A stretch of 64,000 nucleotides of DNA from Burkholderia sp. FERM BP-3421 (GTDB lineage Bacteria; Pseudomonadota; Gammaproteobacteria; Burkholderiales; Burkholderiaceae): contig NZ_CP117782.1 in the NCBI RefSeq assembly GCF_028657905.1, positions 1,426,001 to 1,490,000 on the forward strand, in the 5' to 3' direction. The notes beneath the pieces are model-generated. The model had not been told where the DNA came from. It worked only from the letters and a program-made list of their open reading frames with translations, and made no database searches. The position numbers and the translations under genes were made by a program. This document shows positions 8,606 through 17,734 of the stretch, one piece after another (position 1 is the stretch's first letter; each line of letters starts with the position of its first letter).

Positions 8606-9997
8606 TCACTCACTTTCGCGGGCTTCGGGCTCTTCGTCGAAAATCTGATACTTGCGCATCTTCTCCCACAGCACCTTGCGGCTGATGCCCAGCTGCTGCG
8701 CGGTGTCCTGGCGCCGCCAGCCGTTCGCGTCGAGCGCGGCGATCACGCGGCTGCGCTCCGTCATGTCCCATTTGCTGCGATCGACGAAGACCTCCGCCGC
8801 GCTCTCGGCGGGCACCGGCTGCGCGGCGCTGCGCGCGTGCGCGACGAGCCGCTGCAGCCGCGCCGCGTCCCAACCGCCCGTCTGCCGCACCGTCACCCCG
8901 ACCCGCTCCGCCAGGTTGTGCAGCTCCCGCACGTTGCCCGGGAAATAGGTATCGGCGACCGCGTCGGCGAGCCAGTACGGCAAATCCGGCAGCGCGGCGA
9001 GCCGCTCCTCGCCGACCACCGACGCCACGAACGACTTGAACAGCGCGATCTTGTCGACCGCGCCGCGCTCCTCGAGCGAGGGGATCGACAGCTCGATCAC
9101 CGCAAGCCGGTAGTAGAGATCCGCGCGGAACAGCCCGTCCTTGACCAGTTGCGGCAGCTTCTTGTTGCTCGCCGCGACCAGCCGGAAATCGACCGTCACG
9201 GGCGTCACCGCGCCGACCCGCAGCACCGCGCCGTCCTCCAGCACCCGCAGCAGCTTGACCTGCTGGTAAAGCGGCAAATCGCCGACTTCGTCGAGGAACA
9301 GCGTGCCGCCCGCCGCCTGCTCGAAATACCCTTTATGCGCAACAACCGCGCCCGTAAACGAGCCTTTCGCGTGGCCGAAGAACAGCGACTCGAACAGGCC
9401 ATCGGGGATCGCGCCGCAATTGACCGGCACGAATTCGCCGAGCCGGTAGCGCGAATGCTTGTCGTGCAGCAACTGCGCGATGCGCTCCTTGCCGACGCCG
9501 GTTTCGCCGTGCAGCAGGACGTTGGTGTCGCAGTCGGCGAACATGTCGACTTCCTGCAACAGCGCCTGCATGCATTCGGAATGCGCGACGAGCGCGCTCG
9601 GCGCGAGCGTCTTCGCGGCGTGCGCACGCAGCTGGGTCGCGAGCTTCGAAATCATGCCGCGCAGTTCCGCGCAGGTGAAATCGAGCGGCAGGATGTGCGA
9701 GTAGTCGGGCGGATACTGGGAAGCGTCGTGGCCGCGGGCGGCGCCCACCCACACGACCGGCATGCCGATGTTGGCCTGCCAGTCGCGCAGGAACGCCGCG
9801 CCGCTCTCGATCATGCTGACGCTGATGATCGCGAGCGAGGGGCGCAGCGCGGTGCGCTCCGGCGACAGCACGACGCTGTCCGCGCGGATCACCTCGACAT
9901 CGAAGCTCGCCATGCAGCGGGCGACCCGGTCGACGATATCGGCCTTGCCTTCCCAGACATACAGATCAAGCTCTTCGATTGCGTTCGTGTTTCTCAT
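8606..9997 (-). CDS. Sigma-54-dependent activator, VpsR/FleQ-like
   Basis: A 463-residue bacterial enhancer-binding protein. Residues 1-125 form a receiver-like domain without a convincing phospho-acceptor motif, as in VpsR and FleQ. The AAA+ domain has Walker A GETGVGK (164-170), the sigma-54 contact loop GSFTGA (212-217), and Walker B GTLFLDEVGD (231-240). The C-terminus has a Fis-type helix-turn-helix (RQDTAQQLGISRKVLWEKMR). It drives open-complex formation by sigma-54 RNA polymerase from upstream sites. The loop is GSFTGA rather than GAFTGA; the core FTGA is intact, so activity is expected. The gene starts 15 bp after the tadG stop and so is transcriptionally tied to the Tad pilus locus. 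The B. cenocepacia regulator BerB, which responds to c-di-GMP, has this general design, but orthology is not shown. Confidence 0.88.
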   Translation of the reverse strand: MRNTNAIEELDLYVWEGKADIVDRVARCMASFDVEVIRADSVVLSPERTALRPSLAIISVSMIESGAAFLRDWQANIGMPVVWVGAARGHDASQYPPDYSHILPLDFTCAELRGMISKLATQLRAHAAKTLAPSALVAHSECMQALLQEVDMFADCDTNVLLHGETGVGKERIAQLLHDKHSRYRLGEFVPVNCGAIPDGLFESLFFGHAKGSFTGAVVAHKGYFEQAAGGTLFLDEVGDLPLYQQVKLLRVLEDGAVLRVGAVTPVTVDFRLVAASNKKLPQLVKDGLFRADLYYRLAVIELSIPSLEERGAVDKIALFKSFVASVVGEERLAALPDLPYWLADAVADTYFPGNVRELHNLAERVGVTVRQTGGWDAARLQRLVAHARSAAQPVPAESAAEVFVDRSKWDMTERSRVIAALDANGWRRQDTAQQLGISRKVLWEKMRKYQIFDEEPEARESE

Positions 9998-10012
9998 CGT
10001 AAGCGACTATCT

Positions 10013-11767
10013 TCAATAAACCGTTTGCGATGCGCGACAGGTCAGCGCCTCGTTGTGGACCGTGGCGGAGCCGATCTGGGCGCCGAGCAGGTTGAGCAGC
10101 GGGACGACGAGCGCGTCGAGGGTGCTGTATAGCGGCGTCAACAGCGGCGTCAGGGCGCTGATGATCGAACCCAAGCCCTGCGCCCCCAAGGCGAGCGGCA
10201 GTCCCAGGATCGTCACCGTCAGGCCGTTTGGCGAACTCAAGCCCTGAGCAAGACTCTGCACCGCGTTGCCCAGCACGGAACCCACCGCGTTCGAGTTCGC
10301 CGTCTGGTAATCATCCGAATCGCCCGTGATCCCATTGAACGTCAAGGTGGCCGCGCTCGACTGCGGCAAGGTCGCGATCGCCTGGATATTCGCCTGGATC
10401 GTGATCAAATTGAGAATCGAGACGATCGTTGCGCTGTTGCAGCCAAACGCCTGACTCGCATTCAGGCCGAGCGGCGTGCCGATGCAGAGGTTCGCGAGCC
10501 CGGGCAGCACGCCGACCACCGCCGTGCTGGCGGCGGTCGTGGTCGCACAGTTGGTCGACTGCAACCAGGCCGTACCCGGGGCGATCTGCAAGGCCACGGG
10601 CAGCTGGACGCTGATCGGGAGCAAGTTGCCGACTATCGCTCCCAGCAAGCCCAACCCGGCGGTCGCCAGATTCGCCGTCCCCAGCCCGATATTCAGGTAC
10701 AGCCGCACCGCCGCCGTCCGGGCCAGCGTCCGCCACTGGCCGGTCGACGGATTCATCCCAGCCTCGCCCACTGCCAGTACCGGCGGCTCGATGATCTGCA
10801 CCTGCAAGGTCACGCCCTGCCCCGCCAACTGCAGCCCTGTCGCCAACTGCACCGCCGGCTTGCCCGCCGCCGCCACCTCGGCCGAGACCATGATCGCATC
10901 GAACACGTTGATCTGCGCATCGACCGCCGCCTGCGTATTCGCGAGCCCGACTGCGATGACGCCCGATCCGCCGTTGCTGCTGCCGACATTGATCAGGTTG
11001 CCGCCCGGAACCTGCGCATTGACGATCGTCTGCATCGCGCCGATCGCAGCCTGGAGGTTCGCATTGACGACCTGCGTGCGCGTCAGCGCGTTCAGCATCA
11101 ACTGCATGAACTGCCCCGCCGTCACCGGCAGCGAGAGCAGTTGATCGACCGTCCCCACGCCCGCCGCCACCATCAGATCCTGGATCTTGATCGTCGAGCC
11201 GACGAGCGCCTGATACGACGCCACGCTCAGATTCAGGCTCGTGCCGAGCAGCGCGTTGAGCAGTTGGTTGACCGCGCCGTTCTGCAGGCTCGCGAGCGTC
11301 GTGCCGATCGTGAACTGGTCGGTGTTGGTGGCGCGCGCGGTCGACACCGCCTGCACCGTGCGGGCCGGCCCCATGAAGAAGTACGGCACGTTCTGCGAGA
11401 CGGTCACCTGGACCGCATTCAGCTGCGTCCCGCCCACCGAGAAATAGCTGGGCGGCGCGTTGTTCTGGATATCCCAGCGCCCGCACGCGACCTGCAGCGT
11501 GCTGGAAAAGCCGTTCGCGGTCGCGTTCTGCTGTGCGGTCGCGGTCGGCTGGATGCACTGGTCGTCCATCTTCTGCGCGGCCGCAAGCGCCGACATGTCG
11601 GCGACCCTTTGCAAATTACGCCGCACGTAGAACACATTGCCGATGTCGATGACACCAAGCACGATGGTGGCGACGAGCAGCCACAACACCGCCATCACCG
11701 CGAGCGAGCCGCGTTCACGCCGGCTGCCGCGTGGCGGCCGGCGTTTCAAGGTGCGGGCGTGGGACAT
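10013..11767 (-). CDS. tadG: TadG-like pilus assembly protein
   Basis: A 584-residue protein with one N-terminal membrane helix preceded by a basic stretch: RERGSLAVMAVLWLLVATIV, then IGNVFYVRRNLQRVADMSAL. This is the TadE/TadG pseudopilin-type N-terminus (DUF2134 group). The rest is long, Ala/Gly/Asn/Gln-rich and low in charge, with two cysteines near residues 69 and 95 and several near 410-440. TadG and TadE are minor pilin-like components needed for Flp pilus assembly. It follows the DUF3613 gene by 7 bp and precedes the sigma-54 activator by 15 bp. The TadG call is based on the N-terminus and locus position; the large central part is poorly conserved in the family. Confidence 0.8.
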   Translation of the reverse strand: MSHARTLKRRPPRGSRRERGSLAVMAVLWLLVATIVLGVIDIGNVFYVRRNLQRVADMSALAAAQKMDDQCIQPTATAQQNATANGFSSTLQVACGRWDIQNNAPPSYFSVGGTQLNAVQVTVSQNVPYFFMGPARTVQAVSTARATNTDQFTIGTTLASLQNGAVNQLLNALLGTSLNLSVASYQALVGSTIKIQDLMVAAGVGTVDQLLSLPVTAGQFMQLMLNALTRTQVVNANLQAAIGAMQTIVNAQVPGGNLINVGSSNGGSGVIAVGLANTQAAVDAQINVFDAIMVSAEVAAAGKPAVQLATGLQLAGQGVTLQVQIIEPPVLAVGEAGMNPSTGQWRTLARTAAVRLYLNIGLGTANLATAGLGLLGAIVGNLLPISVQLPVALQIAPGTAWLQSTNCATTTAASTAVVGVLPGLANLCIGTPLGLNASQAFGCNSATIVSILNLITIQANIQAIATLPQSSAATLTFNGITGDSDDYQTANSNAVGSVLGNAVQSLAQGLSSPNGLTVTILGLPLALGAQGLGSIISALTPLLTPLYSTLDALVVPLLNLLGAQIGSATVHNEALTCRASQTVY

Positions 11768-11774
11768 GATCGCC

Positions 11775-12152
11775 TCACTGTGACGAGGACGCCGGCGTCA
11801 GCGAAGAACTGCTGCTGCCTCCGCCGCCGCTCGAGGACGCCGCCGAGCCGAAGAATTCCGGGATCTTGTTCTTGAACGAATCGAGATAGCGCTGGTACGC
11901 CAGCGACGCAGCCGCGCCGAGCATCGGCTGTTCCTGCACGGCGGCCCGGTTGCTGCCCTGCAGGTCGAGCCACGCCAGCGTCGCGTGGCCGATTTCCGAG
12001 GCGGGCGGCGTCGCGTTGACGGGCGCGGCCTGGGCGGGCTGAGCCTGCGCCTGCGCGCCCGACGCGCCGAGTGCGCCCGCCAACAGCATGGCACTGATCC
12101 ACCGGCGCCGCGTCGCGGCCCGGTTCGTCGCATGGTCGAATACGTGCGTCAT
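11775..12152 (-). CDS. DUF3613 exported protein of the Tad locus
   Basis: A 125-residue small protein. The ATG at 12152 was chosen because GGGGG ends 6 bases upstream; two earlier in-frame Mets overlap that site. It has an N-terminal signal sequence (RRRWISAMLLAGALGASGAQAQ), then a short conserved part (IGHATLAWLDLQGSNRAAVQ, PMLGAAASLAYQRYLDSF) that matches DUF3613, and a serine/glycine-rich end. DUF3613 proteins recur in beta-proteobacterial tad loci next to the TPR lipoprotein and tadG, as here, with gaps of 7 and 28 bp. A role in pilus assembly or stability is inferred from this linkage. Confidence 0.75.
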   Translation of the reverse strand: MTHVFDHATNRAATRRRWISAMLLAGALGASGAQAQAQPAQAAPVNATPPASEIGHATLAWLDLQGSNRAAVQEQPMLGAAASLAYQRYLDSFKNKIPEFFGSAASSSGGGGSSSSSLTPASSSQ

Positions 12153-12180
12153 GATCATCCCCCGGTAAATGGCCACCCTC

Positions 12181-13026
12181 TCAGCGCGCGAACCGCTGCA
12201 ACAGCGGCACCGTCGGATCGAAGGCCTGCGTGCTGACCCCGCTTGCCCCAGCCCCGGCCGCCGCGGGCGCGCCGGCCAGCGGCGCCTGCGGCGCGGTGGC
12301 GCGTTCCCGTGCGCGCATGGCCGCGCTGATCTTCGCCGCGTCGTCGCGGATTTGCGCGCGGACCTCGGGCGCCAGCTTCTGCTCGTTCATCAGCCCGAGG
12401 GCCTCGCGCGCATGTCCGTTCGCGCTCAGGAACAACGCGAGGTTGCTCAGGATCTTCGGATTGCTCTGGTCCAGCTCCGCCGCCTTCATCAGCGGCACCC
12501 GCGAACCCGCCACATCGCCCTCGCGCATCCGCGCATAGGCGAGATCCGACAGCGTCAGCGGGTCGGTCGGTGCAAGCACCGACGCCTGCGCCAGTTCGCG
12601 CGAGGCCCGCGCGAAGTCGCCCGACGCGCCCGCCAGCAATCCCAGCCCGCGATATCCGCGCGCGGCGAGCGGCGTGTTCAGCAGCTGCTGGTAGGCGGCC
12701 GCGCTCGCGACCGGCTGGTCGGTCGCGCGCAGCGCGTCGGCGCGCAGCAGAATCGTGTCGGGCAGCACGCCGTACTGCTTCTCGTAGGCGTCGATGTGCG
12801 CGAGCGACGCGTAGTACAGCCCCTGCGCCTGCATCCGCCCGATCAGCCCGAGGTACATGCCGGGCGTGTCGGGCGTCGCATTCTTGTCCGCGGCCGCCTG
12901 CATCAGCGCGGCCCGTTCGGCCTGCGGACCGATCCCGTAGCCCTGCTCCTTGAACGCGCAGCCGGCCAGCGCCAGCGCGCACAGCGCGAGTCCCGCGAGC
13001 ATGGGCGATGAAGCGGATCGTTTCAT
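12181..13026 (-). CDS. tadD: TPR lipoprotein of the Tad locus (TadD-like)
   Basis: A 281-residue lipoprotein. The ATG at 13026 gives a signal peptide MKRSASSPMLAGLALCALAL with lipobox LAGC. The mature part is helical with tetratricopeptide-like repeats between about residues 60 and 215; clear units are YRGLGLLAGASGDFARASRE, ALAPTDPLTLSDLAYARMRE and SNPKILSNLALFLSANGHAR. TadD is the Tad-system pilotin-like TPR lipoprotein thought to help secretin assembly at the outer membrane. It lies 25 bp downstream of tadC and 28 bp upstream of the DUF3613 gene. The last 45 residues are Ala/Pro/Gly-rich. Confidence 0.82.
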   Translation of the reverse strand: MKRSASSPMLAGLALCALALAGCAFKEQGYGIGPQAERAALMQAAADKNATPDTPGMYLGLIGRMQAQGLYYASLAHIDAYEKQYGVLPDTILLRADALRATDQPVASAAAYQQLLNTPLAARGYRGLGLLAGASGDFARASRELAQASVLAPTDPLTLSDLAYARMREGDVAGSRVPLMKAAELDQSNPKILSNLALFLSANGHAREALGLMNEQKLAPEVRAQIRDDAAKISAAMRARERATAPQAPLAGAPAAAGAGASGVSTQAFDPTVPLLQRFAR

Positions 13027-13051
13027 GATGTCCTCTCGTTGCGCGGCGCGC

Positions 13052-14071
13052 TCAATGGCTCGCCGCCTGGCCAAGCGTATGCAATACGGCGAGCATCCCG
13101 GGGCCGGCCGTCACGATGAACAGCGCCGGCAGCAAGGTCAGGATCATCACGCCCGTCATCTTCACGGTCAGCCGGCCGATCCGCTCGCGCAGCATCGAGC
13201 GCCGTACGTCGCGCAGCCGGTCGCCGAACTGCTTGAGCGGCTCCTGTACCGCGCCGCCATGTTTATCCACCTGGATCAGCAGCCGCACGATCGCGCGCAG
13301 ATCCTCGTTGCCGAAACTCGTCGCGAGCCGCTGCAGCGATTGTTCGCGCGTGCGCCCGGCGCCGAACTGCCGCTGCGCGATCCCCAGCTCGGACGACAGC
13401 ACCGGCAGCATGCCCTTGAAGTCGTTGATCACGACCTGCATGCTCTGGTCGAGCGACAGGCCGACGCCCTGCAGCAGCCGCAGCATGTCGACGAGCAGCG
13501 GCAGTTCGTCGACGACCGACTGGCGGCGCGCATTCGCGCGGCGCCGGATATAGACCTTCGGCAGCATGAAGCCGACGATCATCGCGACGCCGACCCACAG
13601 GGTCCAGCGGCTTTCCTGCACGCGCCCGCTGATCAGCACCGCGACCACGATCGGCAGCGCGAGCGCGCAGACGATCCGCGCGCTCAGGAAGATGCCGCGG
13701 GTGCGCGTGTCGACGTAGCCGCACTGTTCGAGCAGCCGCCGGTCCTCTTCCGCGACGATCCGCTGGCCGATCCGCGTATCGAGCAGGTCCATGCCGATCT
13801 TGCCCGCGCGATCGAGCAAGGTGGCGAAGCGCTGCCGCCCGGCGGGCGGTTCGTCGGCCGGCTGCGCGCGCGCGGCCGGCGCACCTGCCTGCACGGCGCG
13901 CGCGGCGGCGGCCTCGACCGCCGCCGCGCGCTGATCGAGCGCCTCGACCAGCGCCTTTTCGCTGCGCTGGACCAGCACGGCCCGCAATACGGCGAGCACG
14001 GCCAGCAACAGCACGCCGAACGCGCCGAGACCGAGGGCAATCGCACCAAGACGGCTGGAATCCATCGTCAT
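13052..14071 (-). CDS. tadC: Flp pilus inner-membrane platform protein TadC
   Basis: A 339-residue type II secretion F family protein. The start ATG at 14071 overlaps the TGA of tadB (ATGA), which implies translational coupling; a second Met two codons later is also possible. It has an N-terminal membrane helix (LGAIALGLGAFGVLLLAVLA), a second helix pair around residues 140-180, the cytoplasmic T2SSF helical domain (ELPLLVDMLRLLQGVGLSLD, QRLATSFGNEDLRAIVRLLI, VDKHGGAVQEPLKQFGDRLR) and a C-terminal helix (TGVMILTLLPALFIVTAGPG). TadB and TadC together form the platform on which the TadA ATPase assembles the pilus. Confidence 0.92.
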   Translation of the reverse strand: MTMDSSRLGAIALGLGAFGVLLLAVLAVLRAVLVQRSEKALVEALDQRAAAVEAAAARAVQAGAPAARAQPADEPPAGRQRFATLLDRAGKIGMDLLDTRIGQRIVAEEDRRLLEQCGYVDTRTRGIFLSARIVCALALPIVVAVLISGRVQESRWTLWVGVAMIVGFMLPKVYIRRRANARRQSVVDELPLLVDMLRLLQGVGLSLDQSMQVVINDFKGMLPVLSSELGIAQRQFGAGRTREQSLQRLATSFGNEDLRAIVRLLIQVDKHGGAVQEPLKQFGDRLRDVRRSMLRERIGRLTVKMTGVMILTLLPALFIVTAGPGMLAVLHTLGQAASH

Positions 14072-15057
14072 CACCTGAGGCGGGCAAGCCGGTACAGCCA
14101 GTAGCCGCCCGCGATCTGCAACAGGAACGCCACGTAGACCAGCTGGCGACCGAACTCGTCGAACCACATCGCACCGAAATATTGCGGACTGGTCGCGATC
14201 ACGAAGCAGCCGATCCCGACCGGCAGCAAACCGAGCACCCAGGCGGACAGCCGGGTCTCGGCGGACATCGCGATCAGCTCGCGCTCCGCCTGTTCGAGAT
14301 CGCGCATGAACACGGCCATGCGATCGAGCATCACGTCGGCGCGGCCGCCGTACTTCACGGACAGGCGCAGCACCGAGCCCACCAGTTCGAATTCGCGCAC
14401 CCGGTACAGCTGCGCGATGTACACCATCGCGCGATCGATCTCGACGCCCGAGCGGAGCATCCGCGACACGTGGTCGAGACAGCCGCGCAGCGGCGCCTCG
14501 GTCACCAGCAGCGCGGCCTGGAACGCAGCCGGCACGCTGTTGCCGAGCGTCACGAGCCGCACGATGCCGTCGAGGAACGACGGCAGCTGACGGACGATCT
14601 GCAGCCGGCGCCGCTGCATGCGCGACACCAGCCAGAACACCAGCAGCGTCACGCCGCCGATCAGCGTCGCGCCGGCGGCGAGCAGGCCCCCTTCCGCCCA
14701 CGCCCACAGCGACAGCACGACGATCACCACGAGCAGCAGGATGATCCGCCCCCGGACCTCGTCGAGACCCGCGCGATTCGAGAAATTGAGCCACGATTCG
14801 AGCAGCTGTTCGCGCCAGCGCGCCCAGCCCGCGAGCGTCTTGCCCGCGCTCGCGGGGCGCGCCGCCGCCTTCGGCGCGGCGGCAGCGGCCGCCGCGCCCG
14901 GCTTGTCGACCGGACGCGCCATCGGTTCGAGCCGGCTGTCGATGAAGCGCGCGGTATGCGCGCGCTCCTGGCGCGCGTCGCCGCGCCGCCACAGCGCCAG
15001 CGCGCCGGCCGCCAGCACCAGCGCGACGACCAGCACCCAGAGGGCGGCGCTAGACAT
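14071..15057 (-). CDS. tadB: Flp pilus inner-membrane platform protein TadB
   Basis: A 328-residue T2SSF-domain protein. It has an N-terminal helix (ALWVLVVALVLAAGALALW), an Ala-rich cytoplasmic linker, a helix pair around 105-145, the T2SSF domain (RQLPSFLDGIVRLVTLGNSV, YGGRADVMLDRMAVFMRDLE) and C-terminal helices. It overlaps tadA by 8 bp upstream and tadC by 3 bp downstream. It is the partner of TadC in the pilus assembly platform. Length and domain order are normal for the family. Confidence 0.92.
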   Translation of the reverse strand: MSSAALWVLVVALVLAAGALALWRRGDARQERAHTARFIDSRLEPMARPVDKPGAAAAAAAPKAAARPASAGKTLAGWARWREQLLESWLNFSNRAGLDEVRGRIILLLVVIVVLSLWAWAEGGLLAAGATLIGGVTLLVFWLVSRMQRRRLQIVRQLPSFLDGIVRLVTLGNSVPAAFQAALLVTEAPLRGCLDHVSRMLRSGVEIDRAMVYIAQLYRVREFELVGSVLRLSVKYGGRADVMLDRMAVFMRDLEQAERELIAMSAETRLSAWVLGLLPVGIGCFVIATSPQYFGAMWFDEFGRQLVYVAFLLQIAGGYWLYRLARLR

Positions 15058-16402
15058 TGAAGCCTCCGCCGCCGCCGCGCCCGAAGCCGTCGCCCGCGGC
15101 CGCGCCGCCCGCCGGCGCGAGCGTCTGGCGGAAGCGAGTGAGCTTCGGCGAATGCGGATGGATGCCGAGCGACTCCCAGGCGTCGACTTCCTCGCCGTCG
15201 GCCATCACGCGCGGCTCGTAGCGATACAGCTCCTGGGTCGCGATGATGTTGTCGGACAGGCCCGTCACTTCGGTCACCGACAGGATGCGACGCCGCCCGT
15301 TCGAGAGCCGGCCGATCTGGACGATGAAATCGATCGCGTTGGCGATCTGCCGGCGCAGGCTCGACTCGGTGCCCTGGAAGCCCGCGAAGCCCGCCAGCAT
15401 TTCGAGCCGGTACAGACATTCGCGCGGCGAGCTGGCGTGCACCGTGCCCATCGACCCGTCGTGGCCGGTGTTCATCGCCTGCAGCATTTCGAGCACTTCG
15501 CCGCCGCGCACTTCGCCGACGATGATCCGGTCGGGCCGCATCCGCAAGGTGTTGCGCAGCAGGTCGCGAATCGTCACGACGCCGCTGCCGTCGAAGCCGC
15601 CCGGCCGGCTTTCGAGCCGCACCACGTGGGGGTGGTTCAGCGACAGCTCGGCCGTATCCTCGATCGTCACGACCCGCTCGACCTCCGGGATATGAAAGGC
15701 GAGCGCATTCAGGAGCGAAGTCTTGCCGGAGCTGGTGCCGCCCGACACGAGGACGTTGCAGCGCGCGGCGACGGCCGCCTGGAGCAGCGCGCCGATTTCG
15801 TCGTTGTAGGTCCCGTTGCCGAGCAGGTCGGACGGCTTGAGCGGATCCTTGCGGAATTTGCGGATCGACACGATCGGACCGTCGATCGACAGCGGCTCGA
15901 TCACGACGTTGACCCGCCCGCCGTCCGGCAGACGCGCGTCGACCATCGGATTCGACTCGTCGAGCCGGCGCCCGATCGGCGCCAGGATCCGGCGCACGAT
16001 CCGCAGCAGGTGCGCGTTGTCGGTGAAGCGCACCGGCAGCTTCTCGAGGATCCCGTGGCGCGACACATAGATGTCGTTGTAGCCGTTGATCAGGATGTCT
16101 TCGACGTGCGGATCGGCCAGCAGATCCTCGATCGGCCCGAACCCGGCCAGCTCCTTGGTCAGGGCCTCGGCGATCGTCCGCACCTCGTTCTCGTTGAGCG
16201 GAATCCGGCGCAGCCGGACGAAGCTGTCCATCTCCAGGTCGACGAACTGGTTGATCGCCTGCCGCGACCAGCGGCCGAACTCCGCGCCGAGCTCCTCGAT
16301 GCGGGTCAGCAGATGTTCGTGCGCCGCGTTCTTGATGTCGTGGAACTGCTGCGACTGCGAGAACGGCGCGGCGCCGTCGGCGAATTGGATGTCGTGTGCC
16401 AT
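15050..16402 (-). CDS. tadA: Pilus assembly ATPase TadA/CpaF
   Basis: A 450-residue hexameric ATPase of the type II/IV secretion superfamily that powers Flp pilus extension, and in the Tad system probably retraction. Visible are the N-terminal helical domain, then Walker A in VSGGTSSGKTSLLNAL, the Asp box IEDTAEL, Walker B region RMRPDRIIVGEVRGGEVLEM, and the His box TGHDGSMGTVHASSP. All catalytic motifs look intact. The C-terminal 35 residues are Gly-rich. It starts 3 bp after the cpaE stop and overlaps tadB by 8 bp, the usual tight tadZ-tadA-tadB-tadC arrangement. Confidence 0.95.
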   Translation of the reverse strand: MAHDIQFADGAAPFSQSQQFHDIKNAAHEHLLTRIEELGAEFGRWSRQAINQFVDLEMDSFVRLRRIPLNENEVRTIAEALTKELAGFGPIEDLLADPHVEDILINGYNDIYVSRHGILEKLPVRFTDNAHLLRIVRRILAPIGRRLDESNPMVDARLPDGGRVNVVIEPLSIDGPIVSIRKFRKDPLKPSDLLGNGTYNDEIGALLQAAVAARCNVLVSGGTSSGKTSLLNALAFHIPEVERVVTIEDTAELSLNHPHVVRLESRPGGFDGSGVVTIRDLLRNTLRMRPDRIIVGEVRGGEVLEMLQAMNTGHDGSMGTVHASSPRECLYRLEMLAGFAGFQGTESSLRRQIANAIDFIVQIGRLSNGRRRILSVTEVTGLSDNIIATQELYRYEPRVMADGEEVDAWESLGIHPHSPKLTRFRQTLAPAGGAAAGDGFGRGGGGGFNV

Positions 16403-16405
16403 CGC

Positions 16406-17644
16406 TTAAGACCGCTTGGACGAGAGTTGAATGAAACGCTTGAGCGCGGACAGACCGCTTGCCGCACGCGGGCTGCGCGGCGCGGCGCCGCTCGCGAGGC
16501 GCTCGACGAGCGGCTCGAGCGCGCGCACATAGGGATCGCGCTCGGCCGTCTCGACGATCAGCCGTCCCTGGTTCGCCGCATGGCCGATCGGCACGCGGCG
16601 CGCAGGCAGCGTCGCGACGAGCGGCAGGCTCAGGCGCTCGGCGATCTGCGCGGACGCGAGCCCGAGCGCCGGGTCGTACTGGTTCACGACAAGCCGGATC
16701 GTCTCGGCGTGCACCCCGGCCTCGCGCAGCCCGTCGAGCAGTTCAACCGCCGACACGACCGAGGCCACCCCCTGATCGCACACGAGCCAGGCCTCGTCGG
16801 CGACATTGGTCACCTGCGAGACGAACTCGCGGTTCGAGAAGCCGCCGAGGTCGATGATCTGGTGATCGAAGAATGCGCGCAGCCGGTTCACCAGCCCGAC
16901 GCACGAGGCATACGATACGTCGCGCAGGTCGGCGAGGTTCGGCGGCAACGTGGTCAGCGCGACGCCGCTGGGATGACGCGCGAGCGCCGTATTGACGAAG
17001 GTGCGGTCGAAGCGGCGCAGATTGCGCACCGCCTCGACGAAATGAATCTCGCAGCGCGTGTTCAGGAACAGCGCGCCGTCGCCCGCGGGCAGCCCGAGAT
17101 CGACGAGCGCGGTCTGCCGCCCCTGGCTCGCCGAACGCTTCTGCAGCAGCACCGACAGGTTCGCGGCCAGCGTGCTCACCCCCATGCCCGCGCGCGCGCC
17201 GAGCAGGACCGTGACCTTGCCGTGCCGGATCGCCGGCTCGCCGAGATGGTCGAGCAGACCGCGCGTGATGCGCAGCGCATCCTCCCCCGGCGCGCCGAAG
17301 TCGACGAAGTCGCGCACCCCGGCGCGCAGCGCGGCCAGCGCGCTCTCCGGCTCCGCGAGCGAACCGAGCGCGACCACGGGCAAGCCCGGGTGGGCGGCGC
17401 GCACCGCGGCGGCGGCGATGCTGGCCGCCGCCGCGCGATCGGCCGAGAAGTCGATGAACACCAGCGCCGGATTGAGCCCCGTGATGCGCTGCGCGAGCGC
17501 CGCCGGGTCGAGCGGCGACGCCTCCACCGCGCCCGCCGAGACCAGTGTCTGCGCGAGCCAGCGCACGTGCTCGTCATGCGACGAGGCACACACGAAATAG
17601 TCGGTGACGGCGGGTTCAGCCAATGACTGGGTTCTCGCGTTCAT
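16406..17644 (-). CDS. tadZ: Pilus localization ATPase TadZ/CpaE
   Basis: A 412-residue MinD/ParA-superfamily protein that places the Tad machine in the cell. The ATG at 17644 has GGAGG with 8-base spacing; an in-frame GTG three codons earlier overlaps that site and is rejected. Residues 1-130 form a receiver-like domain, followed by the ATPase domain with a deviant Walker A region (VLLGARAGMGVSTLAANLSV), a switch-like ALVDLGLPAGD, and HQIIDLGGFSNRE. The GMGVST loop keeps the P-loop glycine and serine but replaces the invariant GK lysine signature, as is common in CpaE/TadZ. It lies between cpaC and tadA. Confidence 0.9.
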   Translation of the reverse strand: MNARTQSLAEPAVTDYFVCASSHDEHVRWLAQTLVSAGAVEASPLDPAALAQRITGLNPALVFIDFSADRAAAASIAAAAVRAAHPGLPVVALGSLAEPESALAALRAGVRDFVDFGAPGEDALRITRGLLDHLGEPAIRHGKVTVLLGARAGMGVSTLAANLSVLLQKRSASQGRQTALVDLGLPAGDGALFLNTRCEIHFVEAVRNLRRFDRTFVNTALARHPSGVALTTLPPNLADLRDVSYASCVGLVNRLRAFFDHQIIDLGGFSNREFVSQVTNVADEAWLVCDQGVASVVSAVELLDGLREAGVHAETIRLVVNQYDPALGLASAQIAERLSLPLVATLPARRVPIGHAANQGRLIVETAERDPYVRALEPLVERLASGAAPRSPRAASGLSALKRFIQLSSKRS

Positions 17645-17734
17645 GTTGAACACCTCCGGTTACGCGCGGCGCGCCCGCGCCCCGCGCAGCGGCACGCAAT
17701 CCCGCTGCGCCCCTGGCATCGCGGCGCAGCGCGC

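Noticed and set aside
14618..17626. A 1002-codon plus-strand open frame opposite tadA, tadZ and tadB
   Set aside because: Same codon-bias artefact; the minus strand carries intact Walker motifs and overlapping starts.
17645..17653. GTG start for tadZ three codons upstream of the chosen ATG
   Set aside because: It overlaps the GGAGG ribosome site that properly serves the ATG at 17644.
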